From: an uncultured Eubacteriales bacterium
GTDB lineage: Bacteria; Bacillota; Clostridia; Oscillospirales; Oscillospiraceae
Reading direction: 5' to 3'
NCBI GenBank assembly: GCA_900548625.1
Contig: URLO01000047.1
Location: 1-17,710 of the forward strand
Length of the DNA: 17,710 nt
In this document: piece by piece, positions 1-5,958 of the stretch
How positions within the stretch are numbered: position 1 is the stretch's first letter
Layout of the letters: the number at the start of each line of letters is the position of its first letter
Notes under the pieces: model-generated
What the model was told of the DNA's origin: nothing
The model's input: only the letters and a program-made list of their open reading frames with translations
Database searches by the model: none
Translations under genes and position numbers: made by a program

Positions 1-10
1 CAGCGTTCAG

Positions 11-34
11 AAAAAGTGCCAGTGGCACTTTTTT
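11..34 (-). terminator. Rho-independent terminator of the tdk-deoC-deoD operon
   Basis: A 10-bp stem (11-20 with 24-33) has a 3-nt loop and is flanked by A and T runs, so it could work in both directions. On the minus strand it lies about 100 nt past the deoD stop codon. It also forms the far end of a hairpin-rich repeat (35-125). Confidence 0.8.
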
Positions 35-125
35 AGCGCAGGCCGAAGCGGCTATGCCGCGAGGGGGAACCACGTGGTGCGCATCGCCGTGCGCGGCGAA
101 ACGCTACGAGGTTTTTTGACAGTCT
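35..125 (-). repeat. Hairpin-rich dispersed repeat, copy 1
   Basis: This is the 3' untranslated region of deoD. On the minus strand it opens with TGTCAAAAAACCTCGTAG, which recurs with one mismatch at 16643-16660. It then holds short inverted repeats: CGCCG/CGGCG, the perfect 10-mer ACCACGTGGT, and GCGGC/GCCGC. The 14-mer TTTTTTGACAGTCT at 112-125 recurs at 6923-6936. No coding potential was seen. Confidence 0.5.
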
Positions 126-132
126 AATGCCC

Positions 133-876
133 TTACTTCTCCATCTTGACGGCGGTCTTGAGCGCAAGCTCCATCATCTGCGTGAAGGAGTTCTGGCGTT
201 CCTCGGCGGTGCAGTATTCGCCGCGCAGGATGTGGTCGGAGACGGTGCAGATGGCAAGCGCACGCTTGCCGGCGCGGGCTGCGTTCATGTAAAGCCCAGC
301 GGCTTCCATCTCGATGGCCATAACGCCCATCTTTTTCCACGAGAGGTTTGCCTGAAGCGCCTCGGGCACGCCGCCGTCGTCGCCGTAGAAGCGGTCGGAG
401 GACAGCAGGTTGCCGACCTGATAGCGCGCGCCCATTTCCTCTGCGATGTCAACGCAGGTGCGCAGGAAGCGGAAATCGGCGATCGGCGCGAACGTGCCGG
501 GCAGATGATACTGCCCCGCCCAGCTGGAGTCGGTGCAGGCGCCCTGCGCGATGACGATGTCACGAAGCTGAAGCTCGTCTGCCAGCGCGCCGGCAGAGCC
601 GATGCGCATGATGTTTTCTACGCCGAATACGGAATAGAGCTCCCAGGAGTAGATGCCGATGGAGGGAATGCCCATGCCGGAGGCCATGACGGACACACGG
701 ACGCCGTCATACGTGCCGGTGTAGCCCTGCACGCCGCGGACGTTGTTGACGAGCACGGGACTGGTCAGGAAGTTTTCTGCGATGAATTTCGCACGCAGCG
801 GGTCGCCGGGCATGAGAACGGTCTGACCGAAATCGCCGGGCTTGGCATTGATGTGGGGGGTGGGATAATTAGCCAT
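133..876 (-). CDS. deoD: Purine-nucleoside phosphorylase, DeoD type
   Basis: Phosphorolysis of purine (deoxy)ribonucleosides to free base and (deoxy)ribose-1-phosphate, in the cytoplasm. The product is 247 aa, a normal length for the hexameric, bacterial high-molecular-mass PNP family. Visible family motifs are the phosphate-binding PGDPLRAK (23-30), RIGSAGAL (91-98), the ribose-binding EMEAAGLY (189-196) and TVSDHI (211-216), in which Asp214 is the expected catalytic acid. The start at 876 (MANYPTPHINAKPG) follows an AGGAAAGGAA ribosome-binding site; upstream in-frame codons are not protein-like. It is the last gene of the tdk-deoC-deoD operon, 19 nt after deoC. The product deoxyribose-1-phosphate would need a phosphopentomutase, not seen here, before DeoC could use it. 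Confidence 0.96.
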   Translation of the reverse strand: MANYPTPHINAKPGDFGQTVLMPGDPLRAKFIAENFLTSPVLVNNVRGVQGYTGTYDGVRVSVMASGMGIPSIGIYSWELYSVFGVENIMRIGSAGALADELQLRDIVIAQGACTDSSWAGQYHLPGTFAPIADFRFLRTCVDIAEEMGARYQVGNLLSSDRFYGDDGGVPEALQANLSWKKMGVMAIEMEAAGLYMNAARAGKRALAICTVSDHILRGEYCTAEERQNSFTQMMELALKTAVKMEK

Positions 877-895
877 ATCTATGGTTCCTTTCCTT

Positions 896-1561
896 TCAGT
901 GGTTTTCGGATTCCTGCTGCTTGACGATCTTGACGATGCGGCTGGTGCCGAGTCTCGACGCGCCAAGGGCGATGAACTTCTCCGCATCGGCAATCGAGGA
1001 GATGCCGCCCGCGGCCTTGATCTTCACGCCGTTTGTGACGTGCTGCGCGAACAGTTCCACATCGCGGAAGGTCGCGCCGGAGGTGGAGAAGCCGGTGGAG
1101 GTCTTGATATATTCTGCGCCGGATTCCGAGACGATCTGGCACATCTTGATCTTTTCCTCGTTGGTCAGAAGGCAGGTCTCGATGATGACCTTCAGGAGCT
1201 TGCCCATGCAGTGCTGCTTGACCGCCTTGATCTCCTCAAGCAGATCGTCCCAGCGCTGGTCCTTGACCCAGCCGATGTTGATGACCATGTCGATCTCGTC
1301 CGCGCCGTTCTGGACGGCGTCAAAGGCCTCAAAGCACTTGACCTTCGTTGTGCTGTAGCCGTTCGGGAAGCCGATGACGGTGCAGATCGGGAGCTTGTCG
1401 CCGACGTAGTCCTTCGCCTGCTTTACATAGGAGGCGGGAATGCAGACGGACGCGGTGTGATATTTCATGCCGTCGTCGCAGAGCGCCTGAATGTCTGTCC
1501 ACGTTGCCGCCTGCGCGAGCAGCGTATGATCGACTTTACTGAGGATTTCTTTCATTTCCAT
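896..1561 (-). CDS. deoC: Deoxyribose-phosphate aldolase
   Basis: Class I aldolase splitting 2-deoxyribose-5-phosphate into glyceraldehyde-3-phosphate and acetaldehyde, the last step of deoxynucleoside catabolism. The product is 221 aa, standard for the family. The Schiff-base lysine is in YIKTSTGF (Lys153), the second active-site lysine in IKAAGGI (Lys182), and the conserved aspartate in EIDMVINIG (Asp91). The start at 1561 (MEMKEIL) is preferred because AAAGGTGG lies 9 nt upstream; the Met at 1555 is an alternative. The first 26 nt overlap the 3' end of tdk in another frame, so translation is probably coupled. deoD follows after 19 nt. Confidence 0.96.
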   Translation of the reverse strand: MEMKEILSKVDHTLLAQAATWTDIQALCDDGMKYHTASVCIPASYVKQAKDYVGDKLPICTVIGFPNGYSTTKVKCFEAFDAVQNGADEIDMVINIGWVKDQRWDDLLEEIKAVKQHCMGKLLKVIIETCLLTNEEKIKMCQIVSESGAEYIKTSTGFSTSGATFRDVELFAQHVTNGVKIKAAGGISSIADAEKFIALGASRLGTSRIVKIVKQQESENH

Positions 1562-2150
1562 GGAGAAGTTCCACCTTTCTGTGTTGTATGATGTAGTCCT
1601 GATAGCATTTGTGGCACATGGCAATGTAGCTGTCATTGCCGCCGAGGAAGACCTGATCGCCCTCGGTCAGCACATAGCCGTCAGGACTGATGCGTGCGTT
1701 TGTGGTCGCTTTGCGGCCGCAGTCGCAGATGGTCTTGATCTCTGTGATCGAGTCCGCCAGCTCAAAAAGCCGGCGGCTGCCGGGAAACAGATGCGTCTGG
1801 AAATCGGTGCGCAGCCCGAAGCAGAGCACGGGCAGATCTTCGCGGTCAACGAGCCAGCGGAGCTGGTCGATCTGCGGTGCGGTCATGAACTGGCACTCGT
1901 CAACGATGATGACGTCGGGACGCTCGCGCGCGGCATACAGCGCGCACAGATCCTTGTCCGGGGCGATGGCCTCGGCCTCGGCCGTCAGACCGATGCGGCT
2001 TTTGAGCGTGAACGCGCCGTCGCGCTGGTCGGCGGCGGGCTTGATGAGCCAGACCTTCATGCCGCGTTCCTCGTAATTATATTTGGTGATGAGCGCGGTG
2101 GCCGTTTTGGAGCTGCCCATCGCACCGTATTTGAAATAAAGCTTTGCCAT
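1536..2150 (-). CDS. tdk: Thymidine kinase, type II (TK1-like)
   Basis: ATP-dependent phosphorylation of thymidine (and deoxyuridine) to the monophosphate, the pyrimidine salvage step. The product is 204 aa. The P-loop GAMGSSKT is at 9-16, VDECQF with the Mg/active-site acids at 83-88, and two cysteine pairs (C142/C144 and C179/C182) form the family's structural zinc site. SYIAMC precedes the second pair in the substrate lasso region. It is first gene of the minus-strand operon; the GAGAAGGAGAAGC ribosome-binding site is just upstream. The operon pairs thymidine capture with deoxyribose catabolism, so it can either retain or burn deoxynucleosides. Confidence 0.96.
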   Translation of the reverse strand: MAKLYFKYGAMGSSKTATALITKYNYEERGMKVWLIKPAADQRDGAFTLKSRIGLTAEAEAIAPDKDLCALYAARERPDVIIVDECQFMTAPQIDQLRWLVDREDLPVLCFGLRTDFQTHLFPGSRRLFELADSITEIKTICDCGRKATTNARISPDGYVLTEGDQVFLGGNDSYIAMCHKCYQDYIIQHRKVELLHGNERNPQ

Positions 2151-2191
2151 TGCTTCTCCTTCTCTTGCCGCAGGGGACAGTAATCAAATAT

Positions 2192-2197
2192 ATTATA
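2192..2197 (-). promoter_or_regulatory. Putative -10 element for tdk-deoC-deoD
   Basis: TATAAT on the minus strand, about 40 nt upstream of the tdk start, within an AT-rich patch. No good -35 lies at 17 nt. TTGCAG lies 11 nt upstream, which is too close, so the promoter call rests on the -10 and its location. Confidence 0.4.
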
Positions 2198-2300
2198 CAG
2201 GATGATGCCTGCAAAAGGAAGTCTTTTTTGTGAACTTTTCCACATGTCGAACGCGGACTGCGTGCGGCGCTATTATTCCAATAAGTGACCAGACAGAAAC

Positions 2301-2345
2301 GTGCGCCTTCCGGTCGGTCAGACGGGAAGGCGCACGGGGTACTGA
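2301..2345 (-). terminator. Probable terminator of nrdR
   Basis: A perfect 11-bp inverted repeat (2301-2311 with 2335-2345) with a 23-nt loop starts 14 nt past the nrdR stop. On the minus strand it is followed by a T-rich but interrupted tract (GTTTCTGTCT), so termination may be partial and allow some read-through into tdk. Confidence 0.5.
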
Positions 2346-2358
2346 AAATTTGACGGGC

Positions 2359-2814
2359 TTATTTTTCCTCAAGGATCTTGTTCAGCTCCCGCATGAAGCT
2401 GTTGATGTCCTTGAACTGGCGGTAGACCGACGCAAAGCGGACATAGGCCACCTCGTCGAGCGGCTTGAGACGCTCCATGACCAGCTCGCCGATCTGCGCG
2501 GTCGAAACCTCGCGGTCGAGCGAGTTCTGGATGATCTGCTCGATCTCATCTGCCGCGGCCTCCAGATCGGCCATGGCGACGGGGCGCTTTTCACAGGCGC
2601 GGAGCATTCCGTTGAGGACCTTGTTGCGGTCGAAGGACTGGCGGCTGTTGTCGCGCTTGATGACGACCATCGGCAGACTCTCCACAGTCTCATAAGTCGT
2701 AAAGCGCTTCTGGCAGGACAGGCATTCCCGCCTTCTGCGGATGCTCTGGCCATCTTCGGAATGGCGCGAGTCCACGACCTTGCTTTCCTGATACCCACAG
2801 TACGGACACTTCAT
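2359..2814 (-). CDS. nrdR: Transcriptional repressor NrdR
   Basis: Zinc- and nucleotide-dependent repressor of ribonucleotide reductase genes. It senses ATP/dATP through an ATP-cone and binds paired NrdR boxes. The product is 151 aa, typical of the family. The N-terminal zinc ribbon has C3/C6 and C31/C34 (MKCPYCGYQESKVVDSR, then CLSC), followed by the basic RRRRE stretch. The ATP-cone spans roughly 49-139 (VVIKRDNSRQSFDRNKV onward). The start is the only sensible Met; GAAAGGGGAACC is just upstream. It has its own promoter and stands next to the salvage operon, with no reductase gene in this window. Confidence 0.96.
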   Translation of the reverse strand: MKCPYCGYQESKVVDSRHSEDGQSIRRRRECLSCQKRFTTYETVESLPMVVIKRDNSRQSFDRNKVLNGMLRACEKRPVAMADLEAAADEIEQIIQNSLDREVSTAQIGELVMERLKPLDEVAYVRFASVYRQFKDINSFMRELNKILEEK

Positions 2815-2850
2815 GGCGGTTCCCCTTTCACTGCCTTTTGATTTTTCCGT

Positions 2851-2879
2851 ATCATATCAAAAAAAGTCGGATATGTCCA
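2851..2879 (-). promoter_or_regulatory. Promoter of nrdR
   Basis: On the minus strand, -35 TGGACA (2879-2874) and -10 TATGAT (2856-2851) are separated by 17 nt. Predicted transcription starts about 30 nt before the nrdR start codon. Confidence 0.65.
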
Positions 2880-2903
2880 GTATTTCCGGAAAAAATACCT
2901 GCA

Positions 2904-3173
2904 TCACAGAAGATCCGTGATCACATCGCGCAAGGTCACCGGCGTCACCGTGTGCTCCGAGAGAAGCGCAAGCAAGCGCTCGATCCGTCCCGGACAGACG
3001 GTGATCGCGGGCACGGCGGCATAGTCCTCGCCGTCCGCGGACAGGCAGCGGATGGCAGCGCCGTATTGCGGCCCGTGCGCATCCGGCTGTGTCAGACGAT
3101 AATATTCCAGCCGAAGCGCGCGTCCGTTTTGTGCAAGTGCGTGTTGCGTGTAAATCAGGTCTTTTTCCTGCAT
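2904..3173 (-). CDS. DUF6514 family protein
   Basis: A small soluble protein of 89 aa with no known reaction. Assignment to DUF6514 is from memory of the family pattern: a central YYRLTQP, then YGAAIRCL, and a C-terminal VTPVTLRDVITDLL. The start at 3173 is well supported by GAGGAGG 9 nt upstream; the same frame stays open far upstream, but that is antisense to other genes. The upstream region has tandem Spo0A-like boxes, so expression may be tied to entry into sporulation or stationary phase (inference). nrdR follows after 89 nt but has its own promoter. No signal peptide or membrane segment is seen. Confidence 0.8.
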   Translation of the reverse strand: MQEKDLIYTQHALAQNGRALRLEYYRLTQPDAHGPQYGAAIRCLSADGEDYAAVPAITVCPGRIERLLALLSEHTVTPVTLRDVITDLL

Positions 3174-3233
3174 TCGTGATCGCCTCCTCGCAGCTATTGA
3201 AACATAGCGGGCAGGGAAAAGGAATGAAAAATA

Positions 3234-3250
3234 TTCGACGGTTTTCGACA
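3234..3250 (-). promoter_or_regulatory. Tandem Spo0A-like boxes upstream of DUF6514
   Basis: On the minus strand there is a perfect TGTCGAA (3250-3244) and a 6/7 match CGTCGAA (3240-3234), exactly 10 bp apart, so on the same helical face. They lie 61-77 nt upstream of the DUF6514 start. A third, perfect TGTCGAA on the plus strand is at 3339-3345. The 12-mer TTTTCGACAAAA (3242-3253) recurs inverted at 3336-3347. Confidence 0.5.
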
Positions 3251-3504
3251 AAATCAGCGTAATTCCGGCGCGCCCGGTCAAGATTTTGAATGTGAAAGAA
3301 ATGTGCGGCGATATTTTGTGATTTGCGGAACGGAGTTTTGTCGAAAAGTTACTGCTTCCGAGCGGGGCAAAAACCTGCCGCCCCTGCAAAACGTTCGATA
3401 TAAGCGAAAATGGTGAAAATGCGGAAGTTTTGCGTGAAGAAAACGCGCTGCCGCCTGTGTGCGCATCCGGTGCGCGGCGCGCCGGCCGGCGCGTGGTGTC
3501 CGGC

Positions 3505-3532
3505 TTGATTCCTGCGCAAAATATGCTATACT
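3505..3532 (+). promoter_or_regulatory. Promoter of the yihY-DUF5685-J-domain operon
   Basis: -35 TTGATT (3505-3510), 16-nt spacer, -10 TATACT (3527-3532) preceded by an extended TG motif (TGC). Predicted start near 3539, leaving a leader of about 45 nt. Confidence 0.65.
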
Positions 3533-3543
3533 GGAACAAATGC

Positions 3544-3561
3544 GTCCGGACGCGTCCGGAC
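3544..3561. promoter_or_regulatory. 18-bp perfect palindrome at the transcription start (operator candidate)
   Basis: GTCCGGACGCGTCCGGAC is a perfect dyad made of two TCCGGA palindromes 10 bp apart. It starts about 5 nt after the predicted transcription start of the yihY-like gene, a usual place for a repressor site. It could instead form an mRNA hairpin in the leader. Confidence 0.4.
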
Positions 3562-3584
3562 ATTCTCTTGCCTTGAGGTGTGCA

Positions 3585-4475
3585 ATGAAGCTTCCGAAAC
3601 CGGCCGAGCGGATCGTGCGCGAGGTGCCGCAGCTCCATATCCCCATCTGCGCGGGAAACGCGTCGTTCTTTCTGCTGCTGTCGCTGTTTCCGCTGGCGAT
3701 CCTGCTGCTGACGATCCTGCAATATATCCCCGTGACCAAAAACGACCTGCTGGCGCTGATCGAGATGATCGTGCCGCAGACGCTTTGGCCGTTTTTTGAA
3801 TATCTGACGAACGACCTGTATGCCGACCGCTCGTTTGCGATCCTCTCGTTCAGCATCATCGCAACGCTGTGGTCCGCGTCGAAGGGCCTGCACAGCGTGC
3901 TGTACGGTCTGAACAAGGTCGCGGGCGCGGAGGAGACGCGGCCGTGGCTGCACAGGCGTCTGCTGTGTATGATGTATACGCTCGTGACGCTCGCGGCGCT
4001 GATCCTGACGCTGCTTCTGAACGTGTTCGGAAAGCGCATTCTGGCGTTTCTCGAGGCGCACAGGATGCTTCTCTATGTGCCGCTGTCCCAGATCATGCGC
4101 CATACGCACCTGTATTCTCTGGCGCTGCTGACGCTCTATTTTTCCGCGCTCTATCTGTGCCTGCCGAACCGGCGCGAGCGCTTTATCCGCGTGCTGCCCG
4201 GCGCACTGGCGGCGGCCGGCGCGTGGCTGCTGTTTTCTGCCGGGTTTTCGCTTTATGTAAACCAATCCGGCCGCTATTCGTCGCTTTACGGAAGCTTGAG
4301 CACGATCCTGCTGACGATGCTGTGGCTGTATATCTGCCTGTCGATCCTGTTTTACGGCGCATATCTCAATCAGCTTCTCGCGGGTGTGTGGACGCTTTTG
4401 CCGCGCAGAAAAAAGGAAAAAGCACCCGTGCAGCCAGAGACGGAGCCGGACGCGCCGCAGGGCGGCCCGTCCTGA
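3585..4475 (+). CDS. YihY/BrkB family integral membrane protein
   Basis: Multi-pass inner-membrane protein of 296 aa in the YihY/virulence factor BrkB family. Older annotations calling it ribonuclease BN are wrong, and its transport or other role is unsettled. The sequence shows the family's N-terminal GNASFFLLLSLFPLAILLL, the ATLWSASKGLHSVLYGLN motif in the middle, and a C-terminal YGSLSTILLTMLWLY followed by the last hydrophobic helix. About six hydrophobic segments are visible. The tail is charged and proline-rich (RRKKEKAP onward). The start at 3585 follows TTGAGGTG; upstream in-frame codons precede the promoter. It is first gene of a plus-strand run, 12 nt before DUF5685. Confidence 0.9.
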   Translation: MKLPKPAERIVREVPQLHIPICAGNASFFLLLSLFPLAILLLTILQYIPVTKNDLLALIEMIVPQTLWPFFEYLTNDLYADRSFAILSFSIIATLWSASKGLHSVLYGLNKVAGAEETRPWLHRRLLCMMYTLVTLAALILTLLLNVFGKRILAFLEAHRMLLYVPLSQIMRHTHLYSLALLTLYFSALYLCLPNRRERFIRVLPGALAAAGAWLLFSAGFSLYVNQSGRYSSLYGSLSTILLTMLWLYICLSILFYGAYLNQLLAGVWTLLPRRKKEKAPVQPETEPDAPQGGPS

Positions 4476-4487
4476 CGGAGGAGGCTC

Positions 4488-5309
4488 ATGTTCGGATACA
4501 TTTCCGCCGATCCCGCGCGTCTGCGCGAGGAGGACTTCCGGCGATACCGCGGCTGCTACTGCGGGCTCTGCCGCGCACTGAAAGCGCAGTGCGGCGGCGC
4601 GTGCAGGCTTGCCCTCAGCTATGATATGACATTTCTCATCCTGCTGCTCTCGTCGCTCTATGAGCCGGAGGAGGCGCAGGGCGTGTCGCGCTGCGCCGTC
4701 CATCCCGTGAAGGCGCACGAGTGGTGGGAAAATGAGGTGACGCGCTACGGCGCGTATATGAACGCGGCGCTGGCGTATGAGAACTGCCTTGACGACTGGC
4801 GCGACGAGCGCCGCCTGACGAGCTTTTTGCAGGCGCGGCTGTTTTCCCGCGCCGCGCGGGAGGCCGCCGGGCGGTATCCGAGACCGTGCGAGGCCATGAC
4901 GCGGCAGCTTTCGTGCATCACGGCGCTGGAGCGCGAGCGGGCGGGCGTCGATACGCTGGCGGGCGCGTTCGGGGAGCTGATGGCGGAGCTGTTCGTCCTT
5001 CGGGAGGACCGATGGGCGCCGCTTCTGCGCCGCTTCGGCATGGCGCTCGGCCGGTTCATCTATGTGATGGATGCCGTGTGCGACCTGGAACGCGACCGGA
5101 AGCGGAAGCAGTTCAACCCCCTGCTCGCGCTGGACGCGCCGCCGGAGCACTTTCGCGCGCATCTGACGATGCTCATCGCCGATGCGGCGGAGGCATTTGA
5201 ACGTCTGCCGCTGGTGCAGGACGAGGCGCTGCTGCGCAACATCCTCTATCAGGGCGTATGGCTCAGGTATGACCGGCAGTTTGCGCCGGCAAAGGAGAAC
5301 GATACATGA
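4488..5309 (+). CDS. DUF5685 family protein
   Basis: A largely alpha-helical protein of 273 aa with no assigned function. Family hallmarks are MFGYI at the start, YRGCYCGLCRAL (20-31) with a CxxC, and LSYDMTFLILLLSSLYEP (43-60). Two aspartate clusters stand out: DDWRDE (102-107) and DAVCDLERDRKRKQFNPL (195-212). Their layout recalls the metal-binding motifs of class I isoprenoid synthases (my inference; no homology search was run). The start at 4488 has GGAGGAGG upstream. The stop codon overlaps the J-domain gene's start as ATGA, so the two are translationally coupled. No signal peptide. Confidence 0.85.
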   Translation: MFGYISADPARLREEDFRRYRGCYCGLCRALKAQCGGACRLALSYDMTFLILLLSSLYEPEEAQGVSRCAVHPVKAHEWWENEVTRYGAYMNAALAYENCLDDWRDERRLTSFLQARLFSRAAREAAGRYPRPCEAMTRQLSCITALERERAGVDTLAGAFGELMAELFVLREDRWAPLLRRFGMALGRFIYVMDAVCDLERDRKRKQFNPLLALDAPPEHFRAHLTMLIADAAEAFERLPLVQDEALLRNILYQGVWLRYDRQFAPAKENDT

Positions 5310-5944
5310 TCGACGATCCCTATCGCGTGCTCGGGCTGAAGCCCGGCGCGTCGGATGAAGAGGTCAAGCGCGCCTACCGGCAGCTTGCCAAAAAATATCA
5401 CCCGGACATGAATCCGGGCGATGCGCATGCCGCGGAGATGATGAACAGGATCAACGCGGCATACGACCAGATCAAAAACCCGCCCCAGACCACGACGCGG
5501 CCGGACTACGGCGACCCGTTCGCCGGATGGTACCGCCAGAGCGGGCAGCAGAGCTACGCGGGCGCGGACGCCGAAATGCTCCGCCGCGCGCGGAGCTGGA
5601 TCGCCGTGGGCGACTATGTCAGCGCGCTTTCGGCACTCAATGCCGTGCCGGAGTATCAGCGCTCGGCGCAGTGGTATTATCTGGCGGCTGTCGCCAACTT
5701 CGGCGTGGGCAACCGCGTGCTCGGCTATGAGCAGATCAACCGCGCCTGTGCCATGGAACCGGACAACGCCGAGTTCCAGCACATCAAGGCGCAGTTTGAA
5801 AGCGGCGGCGCAGCCTACACCGAGGCGCAAAGCGGCATGCACTTCAGCGGCGATATGAGCCGCGCCTGCTGCGGAGCCTGCCTTGCCTGCAATGCGGTGC
5901 AGCTTTTCTGCGGCGGCGGCTGGCCGATCTGCCTGTTCTGCTGA
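5306..5944 (+). CDS. J-domain protein with cysteine-rich C-terminal tail
   Basis: A DnaJ-like co-chaperone of 212 aa, not the standard DnaJ because it lacks the zinc-finger and substrate-binding domains. Residues 5-58 form a J-domain with the diagnostic HPD at 32-34 (KKYHPDMNPGD), expected to stimulate DnaK ATPase. Residues 85-165 are helical and resemble a tetratricopeptide-like stretch (RARSWIAVGDYVSALSALN, then YYLAAVANFGVGN, then ACAMEPDNAEF). The last 25 residues hold seven cysteines (188, 189, 192, 195, 202, 209, 212) ending in CLFC, possibly a metal or lipid-facing tail. The start overlaps the DUF5685 stop. The coupling suggests the partner works on, or with, DUF5685. Confidence 0.88.
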   Translation: MIDDPYRVLGLKPGASDEEVKRAYRQLAKKYHPDMNPGDAHAAEMMNRINAAYDQIKNPPQTTTRPDYGDPFAGWYRQSGQQSYAGADAEMLRRARSWIAVGDYVSALSALNAVPEYQRSAQWYYLAAVANFGVGNRVLGYEQINRACAMEPDNAEFQHIKAQFESGGAAYTEAQSGMHFSGDMSRACCGACLACNAVQLFCGGGWPICLFC

Positions 5945-5958
5945 GGGAGGCGCACGCG

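Larger units (their letters stand above)
3174..3584. other. Divergent control region between DUF6514 and yihY-like genes
   Basis: 411 nt without a credible gene. It is AT-richer on the DUF6514 side and very GC-rich near 3470-3500. It holds Spo0A-like boxes (3234-3250 and 3339-3345), a perfect 16-bp palindrome CGCGCCGGCCGGCGCG (3478-3493), the yihY promoter (3505-3532) and an 18-bp palindrome (3544-3561). No convincing sigma-A promoter for DUF6514 was found. Confidence 0.6.

Noticed and set aside
127..924. Plus-strand open frame opposite deoD
   Set aside because: Shadow of deoD; no ribosome-binding site and no recognisable motif.
3585..4475. Ribonuclease BN annotation for the yihY-like gene
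   Set aside because: True RNase BN/Z is an unrelated metallo-beta-lactamase; this protein is an integral membrane YihY/BrkB member.
2904..5162. Very long minus-strand open frame (752 codons)
   Set aside because: It is antisense to yihY-like and DUF5685 genes, has low-complexity Arg/Gln-rich composition from GC-rich shadow coding, and only its last 89 codons have a ribosome-binding site and protein-like sequence. That part is kept as DUF6514.
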